From: Alphaproteobacteria bacterium
Lineage (GTDB): Bacteria; Pseudomonadota; Alphaproteobacteria; Rhizobiales; Xanthobacteraceae
Direction: 5' to 3'
Assembly: GCA_037200445.1 (NCBI GenBank)
Contig: JBBCGH010000001.1
Location: 4,523,162-4,587,161, forward strand
DNA: 64,000 nt
Both the position numbers and the translations under genes were made by a program. The notes below the pieces were generated by a model, which worked only from the letters and a program-made list of their open reading frames with translations, searched no databases and was not told the origin of the DNA. Positions within the stretch are counted from its first letter, which is position 1. Every line of letters starts with the position of its first letter. Below, piece by piece: positions 1 through 8,084 of the stretch.

Positions 1-580
1 GTCCGTCGTGCCGACGCTCAAACCCCTGGCGCGCGCAAACACCATTGCGGTCTCCATCATGGCCGGGCCGAAGCTCGGATTTCTGCAGGGTGCACTCGGC
101 GATCTCGCGATCGTGCGCGCCATGCCGAACACGCCGGCCGCGATCGGGCGCGGCATCACGGTGGCGGTGCCGAATGCACGCGTGACGAAAGATCAGCGCG
201 CGCTCGCCGACACGCTGCTGCGCGCCGTCGGCGCGGTCGAATGGGTGGACGATGAAACGCTGATCGATGCCGTCACCGCGGTCTCTGGCTCAGGCCCCGC
301 CTATGTGTTCCTGCTGGCCGAAAGCCTCGCGCGCGCGGGCGTGGCCGCGGGGCTGCCGGCCGATCTCTCCGCCCGCCTCGCCCGCGCCACGGTTTCGGGC
401 GCTGGAGAATTGCTGCACCGCGCGCCGCTCGATGCCGCAACCTTGCGTCAGAACGTCACCTCGTCGGGTGGAACCACCGCGGCGGCGCTCGGTGTGCTGA
501 TGGCCGAGAACGGCCTCGATCCGCTGATGGAAAAGGCCGTCGCGGCTGCCACGAAACGGTCACGGGAACTGGCTGGCTGA
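1..580 (+). CDS. proC: Pyrroline-5-carboxylate reductase (5'-truncated by window edge)
   Basis: This enzyme makes the last step of proline synthesis, NAD(P)H reduction of 1-pyrroline-5-carboxylate, in the cytosol. The frame is open from base 2, so the N-terminal Rossmann part lies outside the window; the GTG at 8 is internal. Visible landmarks are VRAMPNTPAAIGRG, then SGSGPAYVFLLAESL, then LRQNVTSSGGTTAAAL, which together form the ProC family signature in the C-terminal dimerisation domain. About 192 codons remain of a usual 265-275. The stop is TGA at 578-580, followed by a palindromic repeat and then a TetR gene on the same strand. Confidence 0.95.
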   Translation, partial: SVVPTLKPLARANTIAVSIMAGPKLGFLQGALGDLAIVRAMPNTPAAIGRGITVAVPNARVTKDQRALADTLLRAVGAVEWVDDETLIDAVTAVSGSGPAYVFLLAESLARAGVAAGLPADLSARLARATVSGAGELLHRAPLDAATLRQNVTSSGGTTAAALGVLMAENGLDPLMEKAVAAATKRSRELAG

Positions 581-621
581 CTTGGAACCGCCTTGGTTGC
601 GGGGGTATTCTCTTCCATCAT

Positions 622-690
622 CCGCTCGTCCCCGCGAAAGCGGGGACCCAGGGCCAAGAGCTGGATGCCCGCTTTCGCGGGCATGAGCGG
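622..690. repeat. GTC-bounded palindromic intergenic repeat (short copy)
   Basis: The outer arms CCGCTC and GAGCGG enclose two hairpins with stems CCCCGC/GCGGGG and GCCCGC/GCGGGC. It sits between proC and the TetR gene. It belongs to the same general type as the elements at 11379 and 43600 but lacks the long central spacer. Confidence 0.7.
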
Positions 691-710
691 AGAGTGATGG
701 AGTTCAGCCT

Positions 711-1415
711 ATGGCCCGCAAACCACAGCGTCCGCGTTCGGCCCCGAAGCAGGCCCCGGCCCCGCCGCCGCCCGCCGGCGCCGATCGCGACAGGATCATC
801 GCAGCCTTCATGGCGCTGCTTGCCGAGAAGCGCTTCGAGGAGATCGGCTTCGGCGAGATTGCCGCGCGCTCCGGGCTGACGCTCGCCAATTGCCGCGGCG
901 CGTTCGGCTCGACGCTCGCGATCTATGCGGCACACGTGAAGGACCTCGACCGCAAGGTGCTTGCGGGCGCGGGCGCCGACATGGCCGAGGAGCCGCCGCG
1001 CGAACGCCTGTTCGACGTGCTGATGCGCCGCATCGAGGCGATGGCGCCCTACCGGGAGGCGACGCGCTCGCTGCTCAGGTCCGTCGCGTGCAATCCCGGA
1101 CTGGCGTTCGCGCTCAACGGCTTCGCGGTGCGCTCGCAGCACTGGATGCTCACTGCCGCCGACATCGATGCGGCCGGCCCGCGCGGCATGATCCGTGCGC
1201 AGGGGCTCGCGATGCTCTTCGCCTCGGTGCTGCGCACCTGGGTCGACGATGAGGACGAGGGCCTGGCGCGCACCATGGCGGCGCTCGACCGCGCGCTTGC
1301 GCGCGGGCAGCGCTGGTCCGGCATGTTGAATGATCTTTGCCGCTTCCGTCCGCCCGGTTTCTTCCGCCGGGGGCGCAGACGCGGTGACTACGAAGAGGAA
1401 GCGGAGGCGGCGTAA
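711..1415 (+). CDS. TetR family transcriptional regulator
   Basis: A 234-residue predicted DNA-binding regulator. The N-terminal stretch (residues 1-24) is basic and proline-rich. It is followed by a TetR-type helix-turn-helix (about residues 27-70), with RDRIIAAFMALLAEKRFEEI leading into IAARSGLTLANCRGAF, which matches the TetR pattern of a helix before the HTH and a Tyr/Phe just after it. The remainder is an all-alpha ligand/dimer domain, ending in an arginine-rich then glutamate-rich tail. It is alone between proC and a convergent sensor kinase, so no target or ligand can be inferred. Confidence 0.85.
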   Translation: MARKPQRPRSAPKQAPAPPPPAGADRDRIIAAFMALLAEKRFEEIGFGEIAARSGLTLANCRGAFGSTLAIYAAHVKDLDRKVLAGAGADMAEEPPRERLFDVLMRRIEAMAPYREATRSLLRSVACNPGLAFALNGFAVRSQHWMLTAADIDAAGPRGMIRAQGLAMLFASVLRTWVDDEDEGLARTMAALDRALARGQRWSGMLNDLCRFRPPGFFRRGRRRGDYEEEAEAA

Positions 1416-1423
1416 CCCGTTTC

Positions 1424-1515
1424 GTCATGGCCGAGCTCGTCCCGGCCATCCACGGCTTGCTGTGAGGCCCCGGAGCAAGAAAGACGTGGATGCCCGGCAC
1501 AAGGCCGGGCATGAC
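1424..1515. repeat. GTCATG...CATGAC palindromic intergenic repeat
   Basis: The ends GTCATGGCC and GGGCATGAC are inverted, with inner pairs around CCATCCACG and CGTGGATGCCC. It fills the gap between the convergent TetR and histidine kinase genes. Confidence 0.65.
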
Positions 1516-1522
1516 AAAAAAA

Positions 1523-2911
1523 TCAAACCGGCACCCGCACCGTCGCCCTCAAGCCGCCCATCGGGCTGTCCCCGAGCGTGATATCGCCGCCATGCGAACG
1601 CGCGATATCGCGCGCAATCGCAAGGCCGAGCCCGGTGTTGCCCTCGTCCTGGTTGCGCGCATCGTCAAGCCGCATGAACGGGCGAAATACTTCCTCGCGC
1701 ATCTCCACCGGAATGCCCGGCCCGTCGTCATCGACGTTCACGGTGAGCCAGCGATGATCGCGATGCCCGGTGATGGAGATTTCCTTGGCGAAGCGCGCGG
1801 CGTTCGACACCAGGTTCGCGAGGCAGCGCCGGAACGCCGCCGGCCGCACGGTGACGATCGGGTGGCCGTAGAACACGACGTTGGTCTTGTGGCCGTTGCG
1901 CTCCGCATCGGTCTTGAGCTCTTCCAGGAAGGCCGCCATGTCGGTCGGCGCCGGCTGCTCGCCGAGATCGCCGCGTGCGAACGCAAGATAGGCCTCGAGC
2001 ATACGGGCCATCTCGTCCACGTCCTTCTTCATCGCCTCGATCTCGGGCCCGCTGCCGAGCAACGCAAGCTCGAGCTTGAAGCGCGTGAGGATGGTGCGCA
2101 GATCGTGCGACACGCCCGCCAGCATCGTGGTGCGCTGCTCGATGGTGCGCTCGACGCGCCGCTTCATCTCGATGAAGGCTTGCGCGGCCCGGCGCACCTC
2201 GCGTGCGCCGCGCGGCTTGAAGCCGGGCACGTCGCGCCCCTTGCCGAAACTTTCCGCCGCATCGGCGAGCCGCAGGATCGGTCTGATCTGGTTGCGCAGG
2301 AAGAGAATCGCGACGAACAGCAGCACCAGCGAGGTGCCGATCATCCACCACAGGAAGATTTCCGAGTTGGACGCATAGGCGGCGCTGCGCTGCGCGAACA
2401 CGCGCATCACGGTATCGTCGAGCCGAATGCGGATTTCGACCAGGTTGGAGCGGCCGACGGTATCGATCCAGAACGGGCGGCGGATCTGCTGGCTGATCTG
2501 CTGCGAGAGCGCCTGGTCGAGCAGGGAGAAAAAAGGCTTCGGTCCCGGCGGCGGCAACTCGGTGACCGGCAGGAAATCGACAGAGAGGCCCAACCGTTGC
2601 AGCGCGATGCGGCGCAACGCGAGCCGCTCGGGGTCCTGTGGATAGCTGCCGTATATGTCGATCAGCGCCGAGATATCCTGCGTCACCGCCGCCGAGAGCC
2701 GCCGCGTCACCGTGTTCCAGTGCCGCTCCATGAACACGAAGGCGACCACCGACTGGAGCACGACCATTGGCGTGATGATGATCAGCAGCGCCCGGCCATA
2801 GAGGCCGGTCGGCATCAGGCTTTTCAGCGAGCGCGCGAGCCAGTCGTAGGACGACGACACCAGCCCGGCCGCGGAGCGCAGCGTTGCAAGGCTGGTATCG
2901 AGGGTGGTCAC
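1523..2911 (-). CDS. EnvZ-like sensor histidine kinase
   Basis: A 462-residue inner-membrane kinase. Membrane segments are at about residues 41-60 and 185-206, flanking a periplasmic sensor loop; a HAMP region follows to about 262. The phosphoacceptor box SHDLRT puts the histidine at 269. The ATPase domain shows N-box NLVSNAARFA (N370), G1 DDGPGIP and G2 NTGLGLAIAR. The start overlaps the stop of the upstream response regulator by 4 nt, so the two are translationally coupled and form a cognate pair. The family commonly senses envelope or osmotic conditions, but the signal here is unknown. Confidence 0.92.
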   Translation of the reverse strand: MTTLDTSLATLRSAAGLVSSSYDWLARSLKSLMPTGLYGRALLIIITPMVVLQSVVAFVFMERHWNTVTRRLSAAVTQDISALIDIYGSYPQDPERLALRRIALQRLGLSVDFLPVTELPPPGPKPFFSLLDQALSQQISQQIRRPFWIDTVGRSNLVEIRIRLDDTVMRVFAQRSAAYASNSEIFLWWMIGTSLVLLFVAILFLRNQIRPILRLADAAESFGKGRDVPGFKPRGAREVRRAAQAFIEMKRRVERTIEQRTTMLAGVSHDLRTILTRFKLELALLGSGPEIEAMKKDVDEMARMLEAYLAFARGDLGEQPAPTDMAAFLEELKTDAERNGHKTNVVFYGHPIVTVRPAAFRRCLANLVSNAARFAKEISITGHRDHRWLTVNVDDDGPGIPVEMREEVFRPFMRLDDARNQDEGNTGLGLAIARDIARSHGGDITLGDSPMGGLRATVRVPV

Positions 2912-3612
2912 GGTGCGACCACCAGCCGGTAGCCGATGCCGCGCACCGTCTGCACGAACAGCGGGTTTGCGGGATCGCGCTCGATCTTGCGGCGCAGGCG
3001 GTTCACCTGCACGTCGACCGCGCGTTCGTTGGCGCCGCCGCCGTTGCCGGCGAGCGCCATGCGCGGCACCGTCTCGCCCGGCACGGCCGCCAGCACGCGC
3101 AACATGTCGCGCTCGCGGTCGGTGAGATGAATGATCTCCTCGCCGCGCTTGAGCTCGCCGCGCGCGAGATGGAACACGAACTCGCCGAAGCGCGCGGACT
3201 CGATCGCGGGCGGAGGCGCGGGAATCGTACGCTTCAGGATGTTGGCGATGCGCAGCGAGAGCTCGCGCGGCTCGAAGGGCTTCGGCACGTAATCGTCCGC
3301 GCCGAGCTCGAGCCCATTGATGCGGCTCTCGGTCTCGGCCTTGGCGGTGAGCATCAGGATCGGCACCGCGGAGGTTTCGCGCAGCGACTTGCAGAGCTGC
3401 ATGCCGGTCTCGCCGGGCATCATCACGTCGAGCACCAGCAGGTCGAAGGAGAGGCTTTCGAGCTTGGCGCGCGCTTCCGTGGCGTTGTTCGCGGTGGTGA
3501 CGCGATAGCCTTCGGCGAAAAGAAAGCGCGACAACAGATCGCGGATGCGCCGGTCGTCGTCCACGACAAGCAGGTGCGGCGCGTTGTCGGGTAATGCGAC
3601 CGCAGGCTCCAT
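2908..3612 (-). CDS. OmpR/PhoB-family response regulator
   Basis: A 234-residue regulator with an N-terminal receiver domain (about residues 13-127): acidic pocket VVDDD, phosphoacceptor Asp62 in LDVMMPGETG, and conserved Lys111 in DDYVPKPFEP. The C-terminal winged-helix DNA-binding domain (about 140-232) includes LTDRERDMLRVL and VDVQVNRLRRKIE. It is the first gene of a two-gene unit with the kinase at 1523-2911. Its upstream gap holds two CTAG-bounded hairpins, which separate it from the MarR gene. Confidence 0.93.
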   Translation of the reverse strand: MEPAVALPDNAPHLLVVDDDRRIRDLLSRFLFAEGYRVTTANNATEARAKLESLSFDLLVLDVMMPGETGMQLCKSLRETSAVPILMLTAKAETESRINGLELGADDYVPKPFEPRELSLRIANILKRTIPAPPPAIESARFGEFVFHLARGELKRGEEIIHLTDRERDMLRVLAAVPGETVPRMALAGNGGGANERAVDVQVNRLRRKIERDPANPLFVQTVRGIGYRLVVAP

Positions 3613-3624
3613 GATCCCTCCCGC

Positions 3625-3702
3625 CTAGTGTGGCGGTTCAGAAGTCCGCATCGTTCTTGCAGCGCGTCCAACATGCGGACTTCTGAACCAAAGCCACACT
3701 AG
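3625..3702. repeat. CTAG-bounded hairpin, copy 1 (left member of pair A)
   Basis: Perfect inverted arms begin CTAGTGTGGC and end GCCACACTAG. The inner stem GGTTCAGAAGTCCGCA pairs perfectly with TGCGGACTTCTGAACC. A three-base bulge (AAA) lies in the right arm, facing the second hairpin 12 bases away. Confidence 0.9.
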
Positions 3703-3714
3703 ATCAATACGTTG

Positions 3715-3789
3715 CTAGTGTCCTTCGATTCCGAAGTTCGCAACCCAGGGTGTCGCGTAATGATGCGAACTTCGGAATCGGGACACTAG
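3715..3789. repeat. CTAG-bounded hairpin, copy 2 (right member of pair A)
   Basis: The outer arms are CTAGTGTCC and GGACACTAG. The inner stem GATTCCGAAGTTCGCA pairs perfectly with TGCGAACTTCGGAATC. The extra bases (TTC) are in the left arm, so the bulges of the two hairpins face each other across the 12-bp spacer at 3703-3714. Confidence 0.9.
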
Positions 3790-3793
3790 GCCT

Positions 3794-4330
3794 TCAGCGC
3801 GCCCGTCGCGCGCGGTCGGCCCGGGCGATGAAACGCAACACGCCGTCGCGGCTCTCATCATCGACCATTGCGGCGAGGAAAGACCGCGCGGCCTCGTGCG
3901 CATCGGGCCCAAGCCCCGCGAGCGCGCGCGTGATGCGCTCGGTTTGGAGGCCGGCAAGCTTCATGGCGAGTTGCTCGCCTTTCGGCGTGACGAAAAGCAG
4001 GCGATGCCGCCGGTCGTCCGGTCCTTCCTTCTGGATGACGTAGCCTTCGTCGACCAGCTGCTTGAGCACGCGGCCGAGCGACTGCTTGGTGATGCGCAGG
4101 ATGTCGAGCAGGTCGGCGACCTTCATGCCGGGATTGCGATTGACGAAATGCAGCACCCGGTGATGCGCCCGGCCAAAGCCGAATTTCTCCAGGACGTGGT
4201 CGGGATCGGACACGAAGTCCCTGTAGGCAAAGAACAAAAGCTCGATCAGGTCCCAGATCGGCTCGCGTTCCGCCGCATCTCCCGCCGCAGCGTGTTCACG
4301 GGATTGGGATGAAAAAATTATGTCAGCCAT
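3794..4330 (-). CDS. MarR family transcriptional regulator
   Basis: A winged-helix repressor/activator of about 178 residues. The core reads IWDLIELLFFAYRDF, then LHFVNRNPGMKVADLLDILR, then the recognition helix ITKQSLGRVLKQLVDEGYV and the wing GPDDRRHRLLFVTPKG, all typical of MarR. The chosen ATG (4328-4330) gives MADIIFSSQ; an in-frame ATG at 4369 would add 13 residues. Neither has a strong ribosome-binding site. The ATG lies inside the palindrome at 4319-4339, which suggests autoregulation. It is divergent from ilvE, a likely but unproven target. Confidence 0.88.
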   Translation of the reverse strand: MADIIFSSQSREHAAAGDAAEREPIWDLIELLFFAYRDFVSDPDHVLEKFGFGRAHHRVLHFVNRNPGMKVADLLDILRITKQSLGRVLKQLVDEGYVIQKEGPDDRRHRLLFVTPKGEQLAMKLAGLQTERITRALAGLGPDAHEAARSFLAAMVDDESRDGVLRFIARADRARRAR

Positions 4331-4339
4331 GTTGACATA
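4319..4339. promoter_or_regulatory. Palindromic operator-like site at marR start
   Basis: TATGTCA, seven bases, TGACATA: a perfect 7-bp inverted repeat at the start of the MarR gene and about 180 bp upstream of divergent ilvE. Size and placement fit a MarR dimer site; binding is inferred. Confidence 0.55.
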
Positions 4340-4515
4340 TTTTCGATTGATTGTTACTCCAGAGGCCATGCAGACGAAATGATCGTGCGCGGAAGCCCCG
4401 TGGCGATCTAACCTTCAGTCCGCAAGCGCAAATGCACCGGACACGCTAGGACAATACCCCAGAGGTGGCAGGCGAAGCAAAAACGCCGGCCTTCGGGGGA
4501 AACAGGACCAGGCCG

Positions 4516-5619
4516 ATGAACGCTCATCAGAAGTTCGAGACGATCGCCTTTTCCCGCATCCCGGCGAGCCGACCCGTCGGAGCCGATGCCCGGGCAGAGC
4601 TGCTGAAGGATCCGGGTTTCGGCCGGGTCTTCACCGATCACATGGTGACCATCCGCTGGACCAAGGACCAGGGCTGGCACGATGCGCAGGTGCGCGCCCG
4701 CGAGCCGATCTCGCTCGATCCTGCGGCAGCGGTGCTGCACTACGGGCAGGAGATCTTCGAAGGCCTCAAGGCCTATACCCGCAGCGACGGCAGCATCGCG
4801 TTGTTTCGGGCAGACCAGAATGCACGGCGCTTCCGGGACTCCGCGGTGCGCATGGCCTTGCCAGAGCTTCCCGAAGCCATCTTCCTGCAGGCCATCGACG
4901 AGCTCGTGAAAATCGACAGGGCCTGGATTCCCGGCGGCGAAGGCAGCCTCTATCTGCGGCCGTTCATGATCGCGACCGAGGCCTTCCTCGGCGTCCGTCC
5001 GGCCCACGAATGTCTCTTCATGCTGATCGCCAGCTCGGTCGGGTCCTATTTCAAGGGCGGCGCCAAGGCGGTCACCGTCTGGCTCAGCGACCGGTACACG
5101 CGCGCGGCCGAGGGTGGCACCGGAGCGGCCAAATGCGGGGGCAACTACGCCGCCAGCCTGATCGCCCAGGCCGAAGCGATCGAACAGGGCTGCGATCAGG
5201 TCGTGTTCCTCGACGCCGCGCAGCATCGGTATGTCGAAGAACTCGGCGGCATGAACGTGTTCTTCGTTTTCGACGATGGGTCGATGACGACGCCGCCGCT
5301 GAGCGGCACGATCCTGCCCGGCATCACCCGGGACGCCATCATCACGCTCGCCCGCAAGGAAGGCCGCACGGTGCGCGAGGAGCGCTACAGCATCGAGCAA
5401 TGGCGCGCCGATGCCGCGAGCGGCAAGCTGCGCGAGGCGTTCGCGTGCGGGACAGCCGCGGTCATCTCGGCGATCGGCAAGATCAAGAGCACGAAGGGCG
5501 ACATCCTGATCGGCGACGGCAATGGCGGCCCGATCACCGCCGCGCTGAAGGCAAAACTCGTCGGCATCCAGCGCGGCGATATCGCCGACACGGAAGGCTG
5601 GGTGCGCAAGATTGGGTGA
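4516..5619 (+). CDS. ilvE: Branched-chain amino acid aminotransferase
   Basis: A PLP enzyme for the last transamination in leucine, isoleucine and valine synthesis (and the first in their breakdown). Its 367 residues match the longer class-IV aminotransferase form. FGRVFTDHMVTIRWT is the usual N-terminal block. Lys206 in GAAKCGGNYAAS is the PLP lysine, and VEELGGMNVFFVF and GTAAVISAIG are conserved substrate/cofactor loops. I prefer the ATG at 4516 (MNAHQKFETIAF) because family homology starts there; a GTG at 4465 is possible. It is divergent from the MarR gene. Confidence 0.95.
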   Translation: MNAHQKFETIAFSRIPASRPVGADARAELLKDPGFGRVFTDHMVTIRWTKDQGWHDAQVRAREPISLDPAAAVLHYGQEIFEGLKAYTRSDGSIALFRADQNARRFRDSAVRMALPELPEAIFLQAIDELVKIDRAWIPGGEGSLYLRPFMIATEAFLGVRPAHECLFMLIASSVGSYFKGGAKAVTVWLSDRYTRAAEGGTGAAKCGGNYAASLIAQAEAIEQGCDQVVFLDAAQHRYVEELGGMNVFFVFDDGSMTTPPLSGTILPGITRDAIITLARKEGRTVREERYSIEQWRADAASGKLREAFACGTAAVISAIGKIKSTKGDILIGDGNGGPITAALKAKLVGIQRGDIADTEGWVRKIG

Positions 5620-5634
5620 TCGCCGTTATCCGGC

Positions 5635-6603
5635 TCACTCCGCCGCCAGACCGCCGGCCTTCACGACCTCGATAGCCTTTTCCAGCTCGCCTGGCAGATG
5701 TTGCGCGTAATAGCCCGGTGCCCGCCGCTCCGGCGGCTCGACCGCGACGCCCAGCGTCTCGAGCCGCTCACGCACAAAGCGAGTCTCGACCGCCCGGTTG
5801 GTCGCCTCAGCGAACTTGCGCACAATCGGCTCGGACGTGCCTTTCGGAAACGAGAACGCGGAGAGCGATGCGCAATCGAGATCGAAGCCCTGCTCCTTGG
5901 CGGTCGGCAGATCGGGAAGAACATCCGCGCAGCTCAGTCCCATGGTGGCGATCGGCTTCACGCTGCTGGCCCGAATCTGCTGCACGGCGGTGGAAATCTG
6001 GTCGCATAGATAGTCGATCCGCCCCGCAAGCAGATCCTGCAGCGCCAGCGCCGAGCCGCGATACGGCACGTGCGTGATCTTCTCGCCGATCGCTTCATTG
6101 AGCAGAACTGCGCAGAGATGCATGCCCGATCCCGCACCGGCGGAGCCGAACTGCATCTTGTCGTGGTTTTGCTGCGCGTACGCCGCAAACTCCTTCAGCG
6201 TGTTCGCCGGAAAATCCTTGCGTGCGATCAGCACGCGCGACGAGTCCGCGAACTGAATAACGTGCTCGAAATCGGCGAGCGGATTGTAGAGCGTCTTCTT
6301 GCCGTTGATCGCAGGCACGATCGTCATCGTGGCGCTGCCGCCGAGCAGAAATGTGTAACCGTCAGGGGCAGCCTTGGCGACGCGATTGGCCCCGGTCATG
6401 CCGCCGCCACCCGCGACGTTCTCGACGATCACCTGCTGTCCGAGCGCTTCGCTGAGCGCCTGCGCCATGATCCGCCCGACGGTGTCGACCGGCCCGCCCG
6501 CCGCATAGGGCACGATCATGGTGACGGGGCGGGTCGGCCAGGTCTGCGCCGATGCCGGGCCGCAGACGAGCGCGGTGAGCAGCAGTCCGATCAGGAAACG
6601 CAT
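5635..6603 (-). CDS. Bug/TctC-family tripartite tricarboxylate transporter binding protein
   Basis: A periplasmic solute-binding protein of 322 residues. The signal peptide is MRFLIGLLLTALVCGPASAQ. WPTRPVTMIVPYAAGGPVDT is the Bug-family N-terminal block, and AGSGMHLCAVL and THVPYRGSALALQDLLAG are further family motifs. The start has a GAGGGTGAG ribosome site and lies 23 bases after the Vgb-like gene stop, so the two are probably co-transcribed. No TctA/TctB membrane genes are nearby, which is normal for the expanded Bug family. The ligand is unknown. Confidence 0.9.
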   Translation of the reverse strand: MRFLIGLLLTALVCGPASAQTWPTRPVTMIVPYAAGGPVDTVGRIMAQALSEALGQQVIVENVAGGGGMTGANRVAKAAPDGYTFLLGGSATMTIVPAINGKKTLYNPLADFEHVIQFADSSRVLIARKDFPANTLKEFAAYAQQNHDKMQFGSAGAGSGMHLCAVLLNEAIGEKITHVPYRGSALALQDLLAGRIDYLCDQISTAVQQIRASSVKPIATMGLSCADVLPDLPTAKEQGFDLDCASLSAFSFPKGTSEPIVRKFAEATNRAVETRFVRERLETLGVAVEPPERRAPGYYAQHLPGELEKAIEVVKAGGLAAE

Positions 6604-6625
6604 GCGCTCACCCTCGCATGAAGGC

Positions 6626-7573
6626 CTAGTCGCGCACCACCACCAGCCGGTCCGTCCCCGACTCCGCGCCCCAGACCTCACCCGGCCGCCCGAGCATCTG
6701 GCGCACCGAGGCGCTGCGCTTGTCACTCGGGAAGCTTTCGAACTTTTCCGTCGCAGGATCGAAACGCAGGATCGCGTTGGCGACGAAATCCGTCACCCAG
6801 ATCTTGTCCTTGTCGTCGACGTAGACCGAGTAACAGCCGCTCCTGCTCTTCGGCAGCGCGTAGCTCGTCCATGTTTTGGCGGCCGGATCGTAGCGGCCGA
6901 GTTCGCCTGCATGCCAGAAGCTGACCCACAGAACTCCCTTGGAGTCCGACCAGATGCGGCGCGGCCCGACACCCTGCCGCGGCGGCTCGACGATACTCGC
7001 GGCGCCGGTCGCGGTGTCGACGCGCGCGATGTGATCGCCGGCCAGCGAAGCGTACCAGATCTCGCCGGTAGGCGTGGTCGTGATGCCGTAGGTGCCGGGC
7101 TTGGGCGATTTCCATGCTTCGATCTTGCCGCTCACGGGATCGAGGCGCCCGTGAACTCCGTTCTGTCCGGTGAACCAGAGCGTCCCGCTCTTGTCGAAGG
7201 TCGCCGTGTTGAGGTTGGCGCTCTCGAACCCTTTCGGCAGCGGATAGAGCTTCACCTCTTTGCTGTTCGGATCGACCCGTGCGATCACGTTCTGACCGCC
7301 CTCGGTGATCCAGGCGGCGCCATCCGGCCCGACGATCACGCCGTGCGGCGCCGCGCCCTTGCCGAGCGAGACCTGTTCGACCTTGCCAGTCTTCGGATCG
7401 AGGATGCCGAGCGCGCCCTGGAACTGCGCCGTGTACCAGACATTCCCGTCCGGCGCGGCCGCAACGTCATGCGGATGCGCGCCTGTCGTGACCGGGAAAT
7501 AACTGATGCGCGGCTCCGCGCTCGCCGCCTGGCAAACCGCCAGCGCAAGAACGACCGCAGCGATGCGGATCAT
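6626..7573 (-). CDS. Secreted Vgb-like (streptogramin lyase family) beta-propeller protein
   Basis: A 315-residue protein with a signal peptide (MIRIAAVVLALAVCQAASA) and about six or seven propeller blades of the form G-x-x-W-(Y/F/V)-T/S. Examples are DGNVWYTAQFQGALGILD, DGAAWITEGGQNVIARVD, SGTLWFTGQNGVHGRLD and TGEIWYASLAGDHIARVD. This is the virginiamycin B lyase fold, but antibiotic cleavage is not implied because most secreted members have unknown roles. The ATG at 7573 follows a GGGAGACGG ribosome site. It lies between moaE and a Bug protein. Confidence 0.8.
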   Translation of the reverse strand: MIRIAAVVLALAVCQAASAEPRISYFPVTTGAHPHDVAAAPDGNVWYTAQFQGALGILDPKTGKVEQVSLGKGAAPHGVIVGPDGAAWITEGGQNVIARVDPNSKEVKLYPLPKGFESANLNTATFDKSGTLWFTGQNGVHGRLDPVSGKIEAWKSPKPGTYGITTTPTGEIWYASLAGDHIARVDTATGAASIVEPPRQGVGPRRIWSDSKGVLWVSFWHAGELGRYDPAAKTWTSYALPKSRSGCYSVYVDDKDKIWVTDFVANAILRFDPATEKFESFPSDKRSASVRQMLGRPGEVWGAESGTDRLVVVRD

Positions 7574-7614
7574 GGCCGTCTCCCCCAGCACAGCCGGCTT
7601 TGCGCCGGCCCTCG

Positions 7615-8082
7615 TCATTCGGCAGCTTCGCGTCCGCCGCCGCCTTCCGTCCAGCGCTCCGCCGCGGCTGCGTCGATTTGCCGTGCCTCGACCCAGCCCG
7701 CGCTACCGGCGCGCTCTTCCTTTTTCCAGAACGGCGCGCGCGTCTTCAGATAGTCCATCAGGAACTCGGCCGCCGCAAAGGCCGCCTCGCGATGCGACGA
7801 GGCGGTGACCACCAGCACGATGTTCTCGCCGGGGGTGAGCCGCCCGTGGCGATGGATCACCGCGACGCCGAGCAGCGGCCAGCGCGTCCGCGCCTCCTCG
7901 ACGTGGCGGGCGATCTCCGTCTCCGCCATGCCGGGATAATGTTCAAGCGTCATCGCCACGATCCCGTCGTCGCGGCAGATGCCCGTGAAGGTCGCGACCG
8001 CGCCGATGCCGGTACGCCCTCGGGTGAGCCGCACGATCTCGGCGCCGACGTCGAAGTCCTCGCGCTGGATGCGCACCGTCAT
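7615..8082 (-). CDS. moaE: Molybdopterin synthase catalytic subunit MoaE
   Basis: The large subunit of molybdopterin synthase, which converts precursor Z (cPMP) to molybdopterin using sulfur carried by MoaD. Its 155 residues match the family. Landmarks are VATFTGICRD, LEHYPGMAETEI, VAVIHRHGRLTPGE, VVTASSHREAAFAA and the active-site block YLKTRAPFWKKE, containing the conserved lysines. The start is 2 bases after the moaD stop, so expression is coupled. Confidence 0.96.
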   Translation of the reverse strand: MTVRIQREDFDVGAEIVRLTRGRTGIGAVATFTGICRDDGIVAMTLEHYPGMAETEIARHVEEARTRWPLLGVAVIHRHGRLTPGENIVLVVTASSHREAAFAAAEFLMDYLKTRAPFWKKEERAGSAGWVEARQIDAAAAERWTEGGGGREAAE

Positions 8083-8084
8083 CG

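Noticed and set aside
1490-2932. Long plus-strand open frame opposite the sensor kinase
   Set aside because: It is antisense to a gene with all kinase motifs; its composition is Arg/His/Asp-rich with no family motif, as expected of a GC-rich shadow frame.
4465-4515. GTG start adding 17 codons to ilvE
   Set aside because: Family similarity begins after the ATG at 4516, and the extra codons lack conserved residues.
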